Source: Cephalotus follicularis
Taxonomy: Eukaryota; Streptophyta; Magnoliopsida; Oxalidales; Cephalotaceae
Reading direction: 5' to 3'
DNA length: 64,000 nucleotides
NCBI GenBank assembly: GCA_001972305.1
Contig: BDDD01002394.1
Location: 171,616 to 235,615 of the forward strand
A program made the position numbers and the translations under genes. Positions within the stretch are counted from its first letter, which is position 1, and each line of letters starts with the position of its first letter. A model generated the notes under the pieces. That model saw nothing but the letters and a program-made list of their open reading frames with translations, was not told where the DNA came from and ran no database searches. This document shows positions 21,663 through 33,200 of the stretch, piece after piece.

Positions 21663-21959
21663 AAAAGAGATCTATGAGATCTATACCATAACCATGCCAT
21701 AACCATACCGTATCCATCCACAATGCAGTGATGCCTGTAGGTCACCCAAAAAGGGAGGATTGCCATATCCGTATAATATGTGGCCTACACCAATAATACT
21801 TCATGACCGAAATAAAGATTATGAATGGGGTTATCCTGATAAGTCTCAACCATACAATCATCAATCATAGATGTACCATATCCGTAGCCCGTATCCATAT
21901 AACCGTAGCCCGTATCCATATAATCCAATTTTGGCTTTGTTTTGGGCTGGAAAAGCCTA

Positions 21960-22285
21960 AAGCACCGACGGTGTGAAGTAAAGCAGCGACGCTTTAAGGT
22001 TGGCTGCAGAACCGTTCAAGGAATGCTTCGAAGCGTCGATAGGCTAAGGCAAAGTCACTTAAGCGCCGACGCTTTGGCAAAAGCGGCGATGCTTAGTACA
22101 ACCGATGGCCCTCTAAACGTAAGCTTCAGCGCTTTGAAGTCAAGTACATGAGTTTGACCTAGACGAAACTTAAAGCGGTGACACTTTGTAGGAAAGCGTT
22201 AGAGCTTTACCCTGTACAGTAGTTGAAGAACTCAGGAAAAACCCGTGACCGGCGACGCTTAGGGAGAAAACTTAGACGCTTTTCC
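21960..22285. repeat. Decayed GCGTCGACGC palindrome cassette in LTR-G
   Basis: About ten units such as AAGCGTCGATAGGC, AAGCGCCGACGCTTT, AAAGCGGCGATGCTT and AAAGCAGCGACGCTTT. Most cores are changed at the central CpG or next to it, so this is an older or more diverse cassette. Confidence 0.75.
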
Positions 22286-23191
22286 TGTGTCAGGTGCATA
22301 ATTCTAGCATTTTGTCCCGTTTTGGAGGATTTAAATGGATCGAGGGACACATGTCAAGCAAGGGAATGAAGACTTATGTTTTTCTGATTGAAAGGGGAAG
22401 GTGGCATCATTTAATTGGATTGAATTTTGCACAAGGGCAACTAAGGAGACTTGCACCCCAAGTCTTGATGACGTATGCAAGAAGGTAGCTTGGCCTCCAA
22501 GTTTCTCTCTCTTTATATATGTGGGCATTCTCAGCTGAATAAAGGTTAGTTTTCTGCTGAGTTTGGAGAGGAGATTTCATGGGGGAGCAAGAGAGAAGGA
22601 GATCAAGTGAGTTAAAGAAATTCTATACATATTTTCACCAAAGTTTCCTCTGTTTTACTTCCAAATTATGTAGGAGATTATTTTATTCACATCTTGCTCA
22701 TTTATGATGAAATTTTGAACAGTTAAATGTTTTGGAAACTTTAAGATGTCTTCTTAAACTGTTATGTTGTATGCATCTCGAAATTCTGTCGAATTCTTGA
22801 TGAAAAGCTATGTTTTCTTTTACTGCTCATGTCCTGTTTTAAAAAGGAAACTGCAACTTTAAAAATTCATTGTAGCTTCGTTTCTCAATGGAATTTTATG
22901 ATTTTTATCTCTATGTATTCATTGAGATGTCTACTTTAACTTTGAAGTTTTAAGTTTTCCATGAAAGAGTTTATTTCTATATGAAATATCTATTTTAGAA
23001 AAGTTATGCAAAGCTATTTTATAAAGGTTTTGAGTCAATTACTCAAAGTAATGAGAAATGTTTTATGAATGGTGAAATGAAATGAAAGGAATGTTTCTAC
23101 ATGAGAAAACAGTTTTAGAAATGTTTTACGATGATTTTTTATGAATGCTTTGAGCTGATCACTCATGGTATTAAGAAAGATTTTATGAAAT

Positions 23192-23411
23192 GTTTTATGA
23201 ATGCATTTGAGTTAACTACTCAAATGAAGAGAAATGTTTTATGAATGCATTTGATTTAACTACTCAAATGAAGAGAAATGTTTTATGAATGCATTTGAGT
23301 TAACTACTCAAATGAAGAGAAAGGTTTTATGAATGCATTTGAGGTAATTACTCAAGTAAAGAGAAATGTTTTACGAATGCTTTGAGCTGGTCACTCAAAG
23401 TATTAAGACAT
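23192..23411. repeat. 44-bp tandem hairpin array in LTR-G, five copies
   Basis: Units start exactly 44 bp apart at 23192, 23236, 23280, 23324 and 23368, each beginning GTTTTATGAATGC. The best units contain CATTTGAGT-TAACT-ACTCAAATG, a perfect 9-bp stem with a 5-base loop. Degenerate copies extend left to about 23010 (TTTGAGTCAATTACTCAAAG). Further hairpins follow on the right, for example CTGGATTGCGATCCAG near 23433 and TTGGATTGTAATCCAA near 23488. Confidence 0.88.
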
Positions 23412-25078
23412 GTTTTATGAAATGAACAACTACTGGATTGCGATCCAGTGAGGATTAATATAGTAAAGATTAATGAATGAACCACCATTGGATTGTAATC
23501 CAAGGGGAAAGAATCCAAAATGGATTATGATGGAGCATAAAGTGCTTGCGGACATGCATGTGATGTAAGGATAGTAATCGGGGAGTGCACAATGCCCTGG
23601 TGAAGCGGTGTGAAAGGGTTCATTAAAGGTTCACGACCATTAATTTTTATGAAATGTTCTGTTTCATGAGATATGAACAAAGAAAGGGTTTTAAAGATGT
23701 TTTGTTTATGAATGTGAAATGTGCTGGTTTTTATACCAGAAGAGGATTTTTAAATGATGTTTCATTTTCAAGTATGGCTGTGATACAAGCCAAAAGAAGC
23801 TATGATTGGAAAACGTTTTTAATTGTTTTCAAGTATGTCGGTGTTATTCACCAGAAAATATATGATTTTAGAAATGTTCTGATTTTATGAAAGTTAATAG
23901 GAAAGAGTATTTTAATAGTGAAATGTTTTTGTTTTATAAAACTAGAAGATGATTTTCAAAGATGTTTTAAAATGTATGATGTTACAAACGTTTTGATATA
24001 AATTATCAAAAACAAAGGATTTCGATAACGTTTTATGACTATGATTCTTACTGGGCTCTTTAAAGCTCACTCCTTTCAATGTTTTGTTTTCAAATAAATC
24101 TTCCAGGAAACATTGAACGTGGATTTGCGAGCTTTAGAGGAAGTTCGTAAAAGAAGTGTAAGGAAAGGAAGTATGTTATGCTATGATGTTTTGTACATAT
24201 GTTTTTGATGTAATGAGTTTATGTTTTCCGTTGTGTAAGATTTTATGATAGACGATGTATAGATGTGAACGTATAGAAAGGAATGCTATAGTATGATGTT
24301 TTCAAATAAGATGAAAATGTTCAGAAGTTGTGTTGAAAGTTATAGAACATACTTGAGTGTATGAGAAGTTAAAGGTAAATGTTAAGAATGAGTATGGCTG
24401 ATTTATGATATCACAAGTTTATACTTCCGCTGTGAAATGCAATAAGTCAAGTCATGTGTAAAAGTAAGGTGCTAGAAAAAGATTGAAATCATGAGAATTA
24501 TGATGACTCTAAGATGGGTGTTAAAAGTTGTGAGTTATCCTATGAAGCTATTGAATATTATAGATGGCAAATGATCAAACAATCATTGAATAGCATGAAG
24601 TAGATCCTGTGATATGTATATTATGAAGTGATAATCATATTGATTATGATATGAAATGGATCGTTAAATGGTTAAATGATTTGACGGTCAAAGGTCACAC
24701 CCACGTAACCCACCGATCTTCGTAGCTCGCTTTGAGCATAAAATGGACTCGGGTCGGGGGCGTCACAATTTCCAAAACCATTTTCTGTTACTTGGTCCCT
24801 ATCGAAGTTGGAAAACAATGGAGAGGAAGTCAAACTAGGATATCCGCGTCCAAATATCCCAATGGAACTATCCTAACCATTCTTGAAAACCATTTGTATA
24901 AAACCCTTTTGTTGAAACTTTTCTTAAAATTTCACATTGAAAGTCGATTTGAAGATTAAATATGCTAAAAGAGGATTTCCATAGGTTACAAAGCCTTATG
25001 TAGGATTCCTATGGAATCCATTTGAAAAGAAAACCATTTGGGGTAGAAAACAGTGAAGTTTGGCTAAAACAGGGGCAC

Positions 25079-25400
25079 TAGGCGTCAACGCTTTCATATT
25101 AGGCATCGACGCTTAACGTCTAAGCGTCGACACTTTGCGCTAGGCGTTGACGGTTAAGGCAATAAGCCTTAGGCGTCGACGCATGCACTAACCGTCAACC
25201 ACTTGTAACACATAAGGTGTTGACGCTTTAGCCAAAAGCGTCAACGCTTATGTCCATATTCCCTTATTGCATTAACGGGTCCCACTGATCATCGCACAAA
25301 CGTAAAGGGGCACATAGGGCGTCAACCCCTAAATGAAAGCGTTTATGCTTAGGGCATTGAAGAACACATCGACGTGAAAAATGAACATGTCGATGCCCTA
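25079..25400. repeat. GCGTCGACGC palindrome cassette in LTR-F4
   Basis: Units such as TAGGCGTCGACGCATG, TAAGCGTCGACACTTT and AAAGCGTCAACGCTTA, with many GTCAAC or GTTGAC variants, in the position equivalent to the cassettes of LTR-F5 and LTR-F6. Confidence 0.78.
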
Positions 25401-25918
25401 GGCTGCTATCGACACTATGAAAATTGATCAAAACTCTCTTAAACAATTTAAAATTCGATTCCAAGGAAGCTGTAAGCTCCAAACATCTATGAAAACTCAA
25501 AACCAGTTTTGAAACCATAAAAATCCATCCCCATAACCCTTAAATTGAGAGAAAACGGAAATTGGGTAAAAGTCTCAATTCTCTAATTTCTCTCAAATCT
25601 CCATTTCAATCCTTTATTAACCATACCCAATGCCCTAATTCATCCATCTACCATATATCCATCAATCCATAGCCATGAAATCCATTCAAATCAATCACAA
25701 TAAGAAAATCAAAGCATATGTAGAACCTACCTCAAATATGGCTGAGAACGGAGAATATGTTGTTTAAATCTTCATTCTGCTTCTCCCTCCCGATCCTATA
25801 CTGTACCATAATCCCAACGACTCATTCCTTGCTTGATTTCTCCCACTTACCCTCTCTAACTCACTCTTTCTCTAGGATTTAACGAGAAAATGAAAATGAG
25901 AATATAAAGAGCTGAACC

Positions 25919-25938
25919 GCCTATATTAAGATATAGGC
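25919..25938 (-). promoter_or_regulatory. TATA region enclosed in a perfect inverted repeat (LTR-F4 promoter candidate)
   Basis: GCCTATATTAAGATATAGGC has perfect 8-bp arms around TAAG, about 200 bases from the LTR start on the minus strand. LTR-F5 has the related TATTATATAATA palindrome at 39713-39724 in the same place. Confidence 0.5.
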
Positions 25939-26133
25939 TCCTTTAGGAGAAAATCTCTCAAGCTACGATTAGGTTCTACTGAACCCCCACTAACCATAAA
26001 TAGACATCAAAGTACAAAATAGTATATATCATATACAATCCATGCCATCCATTAATACAATATTGTACAATACAATATAAGTACAAACAATAATGCATGC
26101 CATTCCATACATATAAAAGATCTGGGGCTTACA

Positions 26134-26442
26134 ACTTAGATGGTTTATCATAAGCGTCAGTGGTCATCGATGCTTTGAGTAACCTTCCCCTCTTTAAACA
26201 AATCATCGAAGTTTAAATACTTAAGCGTCAAAGCTTTTACTAAACCATCAGCGCTTAATGTTACCATCAGCGCTTAACGTCAACGCTTTCTCAAACTGTC
26301 GACACTTTACTTGAAACAATCGACGGTTAAACAATAACAAAACGACATTATGTCAAAACAGCCACCAAAATAACTCAAATCATCCACCAAAAAACTGAAA
26401 ACAAACTCTAACAGGGGTTGATAACTTGTCTCTGATACCAAT
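26134..26442 (-). mobile_element. Retrotransposon leader with primer site and palindromes
   Basis: CTCTGATACCA at 26430-26440 is a complement of the tRNA-iMet primer site, placing a minus-strand element's LTR to its right and its leader to its left. The leader (26148-26330) contains a decayed cassette: CATCGATGCTTT, AAGCGTCAAAGC, two CATCAGCGCTTAA units, CTGTCGACACTTT. The leader is cut by LTR-F4 at 26133. Here the palindromes lie downstream of the primer site rather than in the LTR. Confidence 0.6.
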
Positions 26443-27425
26443 TGAAAGAACAATGTTGTGTTTATGGACATTTTCGGTGTTAGGTATATAGGGTGTTCAA
26501 CTTTAATTTTCATCAGAGTTGGCTCCAAGCCTATGAACATACTATAATCTAAATCCATAAATGATCACAACTATCCTAGGAACGCTAATCAACTACCCAA
26601 TTAAACAAAACAATAATCAAACATACAATACAAGTCATTGCTATGCCCAGCAAAACAATGACTTGCATATGGAGAAGAAGGTTAGAGATTATACCAAGCA
26701 ACCAATCTCCTTCATTCAAGAATCTAATCTGAAACTTCAAGCTTTAACACAGCAACAAATCAGCAAAGACCAGTCCTTCCAATTCTTATATGTCTAATCC
26801 TAGTCTAGGATCAATATAGGAAGTATAAAGATTTGTGAAAAGAAACACACCAACTATAGAAATCAGGAAGTGTTGTTAAGTATAATGGTATTAAGCTTTC
26901 CCTTCCCTCTGTTTTCTATTTTACCGTTGCTCTTCCAAAGAAAAAACCAGATATCTCTCTCTCTGGCAAAAAGTCTAACATTTTCACAGTCCCCTGTTCT
27001 CTCCTTTTATGTTTTTCAATCTCCCAGTGATTAATCCACAAAAAACAGGATCATCATTAAGCCATCCAATTCAGAAAACGTGTCAATGGATTTCATTCAT
27101 TCAATACAATTCAATTTCTTTTCTTTGGCGCCATAAAAAAATATGTTACCATTTTTGTCGTTCCATTACTCACGACTTAATGATAAAATAATGATAAAAT
27201 AAGAAGATGCGTTGTCTTCCATGCAGAGAAGACATGTTTCCATTTCCTGAATGCATGACATATGGCTTTCTTTGTAAGGAAGACGTATTCTATATATTGT
27301 CTTCCAAGCAGCCAATAAGGAAAGAGAGATAGAGAATTAATAATCCAGTTAATAATACTTAATACCAAAATCCTTCTAGTATGTTTTGTTAACTAATTAG
27401 TCACGTAAAACACTAATACACTACA
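26443..27425 (-). mobile_element. 5' LTR of a minus-strand retrotransposon (LTR-J)
   Basis: Starts TGAAAGAACAATG directly after the primer site. A plausible far end is TACACTACA at 27425, which gives TGTAGTGTATTAG as the LTR start. The outer boundary is inferred only from TG...CA and rough length (~980 bp), with no duplication found. TTGAAAGAACA after GGTATCAGAG is common in plant copia, so copia is likelier than gypsy. Confidence 0.45.
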
Positions 27426-27465
27426 ATGTGATATGTGCCATCACACGTCATTATATTATACGACG

Positions 27466-27497
<32 letters not shown>

Positions 27498-27499
27498 TA
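27466..27499. repeat. (TA)n microsatellite
   Basis: Alternating TA with one CA interruption, bounded by CGACG and CGTGAG. Confidence 0.95.
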
Positions 27500-28619
27500 T
27501 CGTGAGGTGAGACCCAAAAGTCTGGAATAAAATCGGTAACGATGGTATGTTACTAAGATAGGTAAATATACCATAAATAGTCCCTGACGATTTTAAGACC
27601 CTGAAGCTATTACCATCATTTTCCATATGTGTAAATTAATCCCCGATTAATTTCCCACAATTTAAGTCAGTTTCTGATACATCCGGCACTTTATCCTGAC
27701 GACGGTTACCGTGTACAATAATCCCTCATCATCCTCGGCTCCGATCACGACATAGGATAAGGATATGTGTCAACCCTAGATATGTCGGAATGTATAAATC
27801 TGTAATTACCATTATTACGATCGACAAGCCTTTCCAGAAACCCTAGGTTACAACTTGCCAGAAAATGGCCAAGTATTTCAAATTCCATAATGAATACAAA
27901 TACTATAGAGCCAATCACCCTCACATCAGGTGTGATGATTCCTTGATGCGAACTAACTTACATTCCCACAAATCCTATAAGATTCAAAAGCTGACGATTT
28001 TCCAGCCCCAAGAAAGAACTGGGTAGGGCAAAAATCAAAGTCAGACAGTCTTTATGCAATGTAGGGTAGCCGCTCAGGTCTAAGGATCAGACAAGTCCAT
28101 CAAAAACTTGCTATACTCATAGAGCCTATACACTACTGTCTCAGATGGGAATCTATACTGACATGGGATATGTGACCATACAAATAGAATTCCCATGATG
28201 GGTCAAGTTTTGTGTACATGCTCCCAGCACACACCCCGCATGAGCTTTAGTGTCTTACCTAAGTGGCAATGAGATACTCCACTCTCCCTTTCGCGGGAGC
28301 AAGCATAATAAGACAAGTATAACCGGTTCACTAATGCCCAAAATAAGTGAGCTTCAGACTTGGAACAGTTTAGTCACAGGGAACAAGGTAGTCACTCTCA
28401 TAGCCCCCGACTTGACATCCAACCCTTTGATGTGACAGTGCATCATATATGTAAGAAATAATATACTTTAATTATGTGATAAAGCATACCCAGTATGCAA
28501 TTAATAAAATGTAATTTGCACAAAGTAACATGGAAAGAATATGATTGTATATATAATATGAGTAGAATACAAGTACATCTAGCCACCTCGTGGCTTGACG
28601 GGTCACACTTTATCTAACA
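27500..28619 (-). mobile_element. Partial copia LTR (LTR-B5), minus orientation
   Basis: Right end ...GACGGGTCACACTTTATCTAACA is the complement of TGTTAGATAAAGTGTGACCC, matching the LTR-B start TGTTAGATAGGATGACCC. Inside, ATAATCCCTCATC...GATAAGGATATGTGTCAACCCT and AGGTCTAAGGATCAGA(C) match LTR-B1 read in reverse. The distal half of the LTR is absent. Confidence 0.75.
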
Positions 28620-28639
28620 TTAGTATGTAGAGAGCAAGG

Positions 28640-30153
28640 CAAACCTATTCTATGGTTAGAAAGGGAATAGCAAGCGGAAGAGAAGTTTCCATTTGCTACA
28701 CCCGAAATAACCTGGGTCTTGAATGGAAGAAAGGAAGATGAAGAATGAGAAGGAAACTCTAAGACTTGTCCAAATGCTTGCTATGGCTGAATCTTTCTTC
28801 CAATGAAAGCTAGAGGACAAAACATGTTACTTGCGAGACTTAAGTCATCATCCTCCACCTTTCCTTTTCATCATTACTTATGCTTGGAGGACGCAATCAA
28901 AGTCACAACATTAAATGGTTGTCATGTGTCCTTCAAGCATAAAGTAATAATAAATAGAAGTCAGTGTCTATTAACTTTCCCCAAAAAATTGTAAAGTCCA
29001 AAATGTACTGGTTACTATAACCTGGCGGGACTAGAAGGCCCGGATTAAATAACCGTTGCGTTGATAAATTACTGAAACACCCCTAGGAGCTGCTAAAGTC
29101 ATATTAAATAGTCCCCAACCTATTTCAATGACTTTGGACTAATATCTAATATTATTCGACTGAGCATAAACTAATATAATTCATTTCCCTCATTATTTAT
29201 CCGACAGTTTCCTAACTAGGCACCTTTTCCCGTTGTCAATTCACTTGTATTATAATCCCTCGTTAGTCCAGGCTCGGACCAAGATCTAGGGAATGGATCC
29301 GTATCAACCCTTGTTATAATCTTCGTAACTATATGCCATGTATTACTATAACTTACGGTAGACCTTCGCAGAAGCCTAACCTTTTCTACACTTTAACCTC
29401 GGCCGAGGGTTTCAACAGTCCACAATATAGACGGATCTATAGAGACAATTCACCTTTGTTCAAGTGTGACAATCCCATTTCGTGAAATCACATACATTCA
29501 TATAAATTCTATCAAGCCCAACGACCACCCGATTATCAGTTCCATGAAAGAACTAAGTAAGGCGGCAATCAAAGCAAGATAGTATTTAAACAACATACTA
29601 CAGTCGCTCAAGTCTAAGGATCATATGAGTCCTCCATAGACCAGCTAGGTGTCTAATACCAATACACCACCGCAATAGATAGGAATCACTATTGACCCAA
29701 GAATAATGACTATCCAAATAGTATTTCCTAATTCAGTCTTATTCAGTGTACATACTCCAAGCACGCTCCCCGTATTAGCCCTAGTGTTCCCCATATATGG
29801 TAGTAAGAATCTTTATCCTCCACCTTATGAGAGCAAGCTCAGTGCGGGCAAATATATCAGGTTTACCAATGCTCTAGAAGTGAATCTATGACTTGGAAGA
29901 ATTATGTCATAAGGAATAAGTTAGTCAATCTCACAACCCTATGCTTGGCATCCAACATTTTATGACTGGCATCACTTGCGTAAGTAGGTAATGCGAAATT
30001 AAGCTACTTCAATTATAAGATAAAACACATATGATATTGCCATAAATAATATAAATAAAGCACATGTTTTATAGATGAAATAAGACTATTTTATATATAG
30101 ATAATGTGAATGCAAGAGCAATCTAATGGCTTGTCGGGTCACCTTATATAACA
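28640..30153 (-). mobile_element. Partial copia LTR (LTR-B6), minus orientation
   Basis: Right end ...GGCTTGTCGGGTCACCTTATATAACA has the LTR-B start in reverse. TATAATCCCTCGTTAG...GATCCGTATCAACCCT and AAGTCTAAGGATCATATGAG match LTR-B5 and LTR-B1. CAAGCGGAAG near 28670 may match the TTCCGCTGCC part of the other copies. Left boundary approximate. Both B5 and B6 are followed by TTAGTATGTA. Confidence 0.7.
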
Positions 30154-32062
30154 ATTTTTAGTATGTACATATATATTTTGTTATGTTGTATTACATACTT
30201 GCAGTAAAATGTTATGGTTTTTTTAATCAGAATCTCAGCCACGATGGACAAGTGATGCTAGCAGGGGGAAGACTTGCCCTTGCAGGGAGCGAACAATGCT
30301 AGGTCGATCTGACATATCTGTGTTTCAAGGTAATAAATAGCAACCAGTAGTTTGAGTAGATTTTTTTTAAACTCCCCTAACATATTTATGCTAATATATG
30401 TTTAACTATAGCTGTTTTGAAGAGACTAATGTGAAGACCACGATAGTAGCTATGGTCAAGGCTAGAGTATTACAGTCTTGGACGAAGTGAACTGAGTGGC
30501 CCATTTCAGAAAAGGATCAACTATACGAGAATCTACTAGTGAGTAAAACTATTTTAGTTAACTATTAGTATTAATCAAGTTATTTTTATTTTCGCTATTG
30601 GTTCACATTGATATTTTGTAGGAGTACTATCGCTTTGTGCCATCTGAGGCTGACAGAAAAGCTTCTTTCTCTACTTACATGCAACAGAATTACAGTAAGT
30701 GGATATGTGGTTATAGAAAGCAGGCTTAGAGGCTTGCTGGTGTGACTGAGATGACTGCTTAGTGCAAGCGGTATGGCCCTCTAAAGGTACCGCAATTAGT
30801 ATGGGACGAGATGGTGGACATATTCATGTTCGAGGATTTCAATGAGAAGTCAAGAAGGAATTCCAATAGTAGGGAGAGCAAAGCCTACACCCTCTACACC
30901 GATGGTAGATTCATGATTAAGAGCCAACTTATGATTGGGGTAAGTATTGAACTTAATTTGTAGTTAGGGTAATCAATGCTATAGTTTTGATTAATGGTGT
31001 ACAAGTTTTGTGTTTCAAACTTATCTTAAACAATGTTTGACTTGTAGGAGGCTCAAGGAGAAAATACGGGGAAGGTCTACTTTGACACACATCGAAAGAC
31101 GAATGAGAACTTTGATCCACGTCCATCCATAGTGAAAAGGATTGTGAGTCACAAACTAAAATTAATCGCAAGTTTTAAAATTTTCATATTACCAAATATA
31201 TGTAAATTAGTTAACCTATTATACTTGTATTTTGTGTAGGTTAGGTACAGGGCTACCACGGGGTCATCAGGACAAACTGTGAAGGGATCCGCGGGTCACA
31301 GGGTGACTTCGTTTGACGTTGTGGCATGGGCGGAGGCAATCGAAGGACTGTGAAAAGGCGAGATACGCAGCTTAGGGTACTATATGACCTCCACGATGAT
31401 GCTGTCACAAACACTTCATACTCCACTAGTTGTTGGTGATCAGATTGATTAGTTCCCTGCTATTACTTCATAGACACTACTTGCTGGCCTTGAGGTAAAC
31501 GCTGCCTACCGTGATGAGGTCAGAGAGCTTGGAGACCAGATGGTTTAGATGGATCAGGTGGCTTAGATGACTCATCAGAGGATGGTCACTCAGATGGCAT
31601 CGCAGTCAGGACAGTCTAGATCTAGCCAGAATATGCCAAAGAACTTGTACCCCTCATTAGATCAGTCTTATCCAAACCTTGGCAATTCCCCATACCAGTC
31701 TTATTGTTTTACCTAGATGTATAATACCTTTTGCTTAACATTGATACAGTTTATGACTTTTTTTTTGGTAAACTTATTACTTGTTTCATAATTATGATAC
31801 AAAGTTAAATGTGTTTTGTTTTGATTCTATGATGTGATATATAGTGTTGTTTGGGTATTTCTAGACTGAGTCCATGTGACAATTGAAAATGAACTGTAAT
31901 TAGGGCTATTGAAACATGAATGGCAGGTTTGCTTTATGGGAGACCTGAAACATGAAGACAACCACGTGGGTCATTTCTTTTCGCCATGTCGTCGTGGTTA
32001 CAACAACCGTGATGACAATGTGAGGGGAAGTGCCCTCTCATTTTCCTGTTTTTCCTGTAGTG
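30154..32062 (+). mobile_element. CACTA (En/Spm-like) DNA transposon, 3' part
   Basis: The right end is CCTGTTTTTCCTGTAGTG (32045-32062), the complement of CACTACAGGAAAAACAGG. This is the CACTACA terminus of En/Spm-type elements, followed by a short repeated motif (AGGAAAA twice) that resembles a subterminal repeat. A plant-transposase-like spliced gene lies upstream on the plus strand (30411-31727). The left terminus was not found; the only CACTACA to the left (27419) has no further match. A three-base duplication could not be tested. Confidence 0.6.
30411..31727 (+). pseudogene. Spliced plant-transposase-like (Transposase_24/Ptta type) pseudogene
   Basis: Exon pieces read KARVLQSWTK..EWPISEKDQLYENLL, then EYYRFVPSEADRKASFSTYM, FEDFNEKSRRNSNSRESKAY, LYTDGRFMIKSQLMIG, VYFDTHRKTNENFDPRPSIV and a C-terminal part rich in Q, M and S (RDEVRELGDQMV; QMASQSGQSRSSQNMPKNLY). 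The order resembles the accessory transposase-like protein carried by CACTA elements. Three introns with GT...AG ends keep the frame: 30539-30621, 30940-31047 and 31144-31239. In-frame stops occur in several exons (for example near 30488, 30727 and 31351), so it is dead. The upstream piece 30230-30350 (RWTSDASRGKTCPCRERTML) may be another exon. The family assignment rests on recognition by eye. Confidence 0.55.
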
Positions 32063-32559
32063 TTTGTCAGACAACCTAAACTAACGAAAGCGGTAAAATG
32101 TTAAACCGATTAAAACATCAAGGGTTTTGGTAATATTTAAAAATAGAGGAACCTAAATATTAGGGAATTTAAACTCATAGGGGTTTTTAATATTTACCAT
32201 AAATGTACTAAACCTTGAGAAATGCTTAATTAGACGCATCCTTTTTCTTGTGAGAAACATTTTTATGATTAATATTTTTTATATTGACTCATTAAATTTG
32301 ATGTTCTATATTTATAGATCATGCACGCAAATTTTTAAATCAAATGAATATTGCTAACTATTCTTTTGCACATACAAAATTTAACCGTTTTATAATATAT
32401 TCACTCACACTAAAAGATAACATATTCAGTGAAATATCTATAGATATCTGATTGACTTGAAAATTTTTATAAATGATATAAACATATAGAATACCGAATC
32501 CAATGACTGAATTTGAAACATATTAACCACAAGAATGTTATATCAGAGAAAATGACATG
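32063..32559. other. AT-rich DNA, nothing recognised
   Basis: Mostly A/T with no open frame and no termini that I can see. Confidence 0.5.
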
Positions 32560-33200
32560 TCTTATTAATTAAAAAGTGTCTAACATGTGTTAGTAAATTC
32601 ACTATTCATAACACTCTTTGTTGGAAGTCTATCGTACACCGTATATGTCTCATTAAAAACCTTTGCAAAAAAACTAAGTGGGAAAAAACTTTGTGAAGGG
32701 AAAAGAGTACATATCATTATGTGTGTGCGTTGGAGAAGGTAAAAAAAAGTATAGTCTTCCCTAAAACAAAAATCCTTCATTTACTGTACAATATTGAAAA
32801 TGATCTTAAGTCAGCACATCCCAATTTTTTACCAAGTTCTTGAACATAGCGCCTACTAATGCCTTAGAAAAAAAATCTGCTAGGTTATCACTCAAGCATA
32901 TTTGTACTACATCAATATCACTATTTTTTGGAGCTCGTTAGTGTAGAAGAATTTTGTTGAGATGCATTTCGTTCTATTATCCTTGATGTATCATCCTCTG
33001 GGTTTTGCAATGCAAGCAGCATTATCTTTATTCACAACTATGGATAATCAGTGATCGAAGATAATCCACATGAATCTTGTAGATGTTGAATCATTAATCT
33101 GAACCATCTAATTCTCGGATTGTAATGAAGCAAATTTTGGTTACCAAGTAAGATGGTGACACTTGGCACTCAAATAAGAGGTAGCCTGTGAAATGATCCA
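32560..33200 (-). mobile_element. Copia 3' end: RNase H tail and 3' untranslated region
   Basis: The minus strand near 32880-32810 reads SDNLADFFSKALVGAMFKNL, the end of copia RNase H. It is followed leftwards by the pyrimidine-rich phrase ...CTCTTTTCCCTTCACAAAG and AGGTTTTTAATGAGACA, which marks the 3' end of many plant copia elements. Upstream, 32900-33120 has decayed RNase H sequence. A fossil with several interruptions. Confidence 0.65.

Larger units (their letters stand above)
21932..24767 (+). mobile_element. Solo LTR-G (2.8 kb) inserted in LTR-F4, probable duplication AATTT
   Basis: Starts TGGCTTTGTTTTGGGCTGG and ends GGGTCGGGGGCGTCACA. AATTT precedes it (21927-21931) and follows it (24767-24771, sharing one A with the LTR end). 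The flanks align with the uninterrupted sequence of LTR-F5 near 38525-38580. Its 3' half (TTCGTAGCTCGCTTTGAGC, GGGGCGTCACA) has the look of a plant gypsy LTR in plus orientation with a TTATATAT box near 22513. It has a GCGTCGACGC cassette and a separate chain of hairpins. No internal region is attached. Confidence 0.7.
20876..26133 (-). mobile_element. Gypsy LTR (LTR-F4), ~2.4 kb net, containing solo LTR-G
   Basis: Begins TGTCATGCCCCGAACC and ends GGGGCTTACA. The outer parts 20876-21931 and 24768-26133 are colinear with LTR-F5 (37508-39921): GCATGCGGAAGATAA, GCCACAAGCAGGCAGGT, the GGTACTAG repeats, GGTCCCTATCG...GTTGAAAACAATGGAGAGGAAGTC, GGATTTCCATAGGTTACAA, then the cassette and the TATA region. 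Net length without the insert is about 2.42 kb, equal to LTR-F5. Neither a primer site nor a polypurine tract adjoins it, so it is a solo or truncated LTR. Confidence 0.8.

Noticed and set aside
27419-27425. CACTACA as left end of the CACTA element
   Set aside because: Only seven bases match. The next bases (ATGTGAT) differ from the right end (GGAAAAA), and the intervening DNA is mostly LTR. It may instead be the end of LTR-J.
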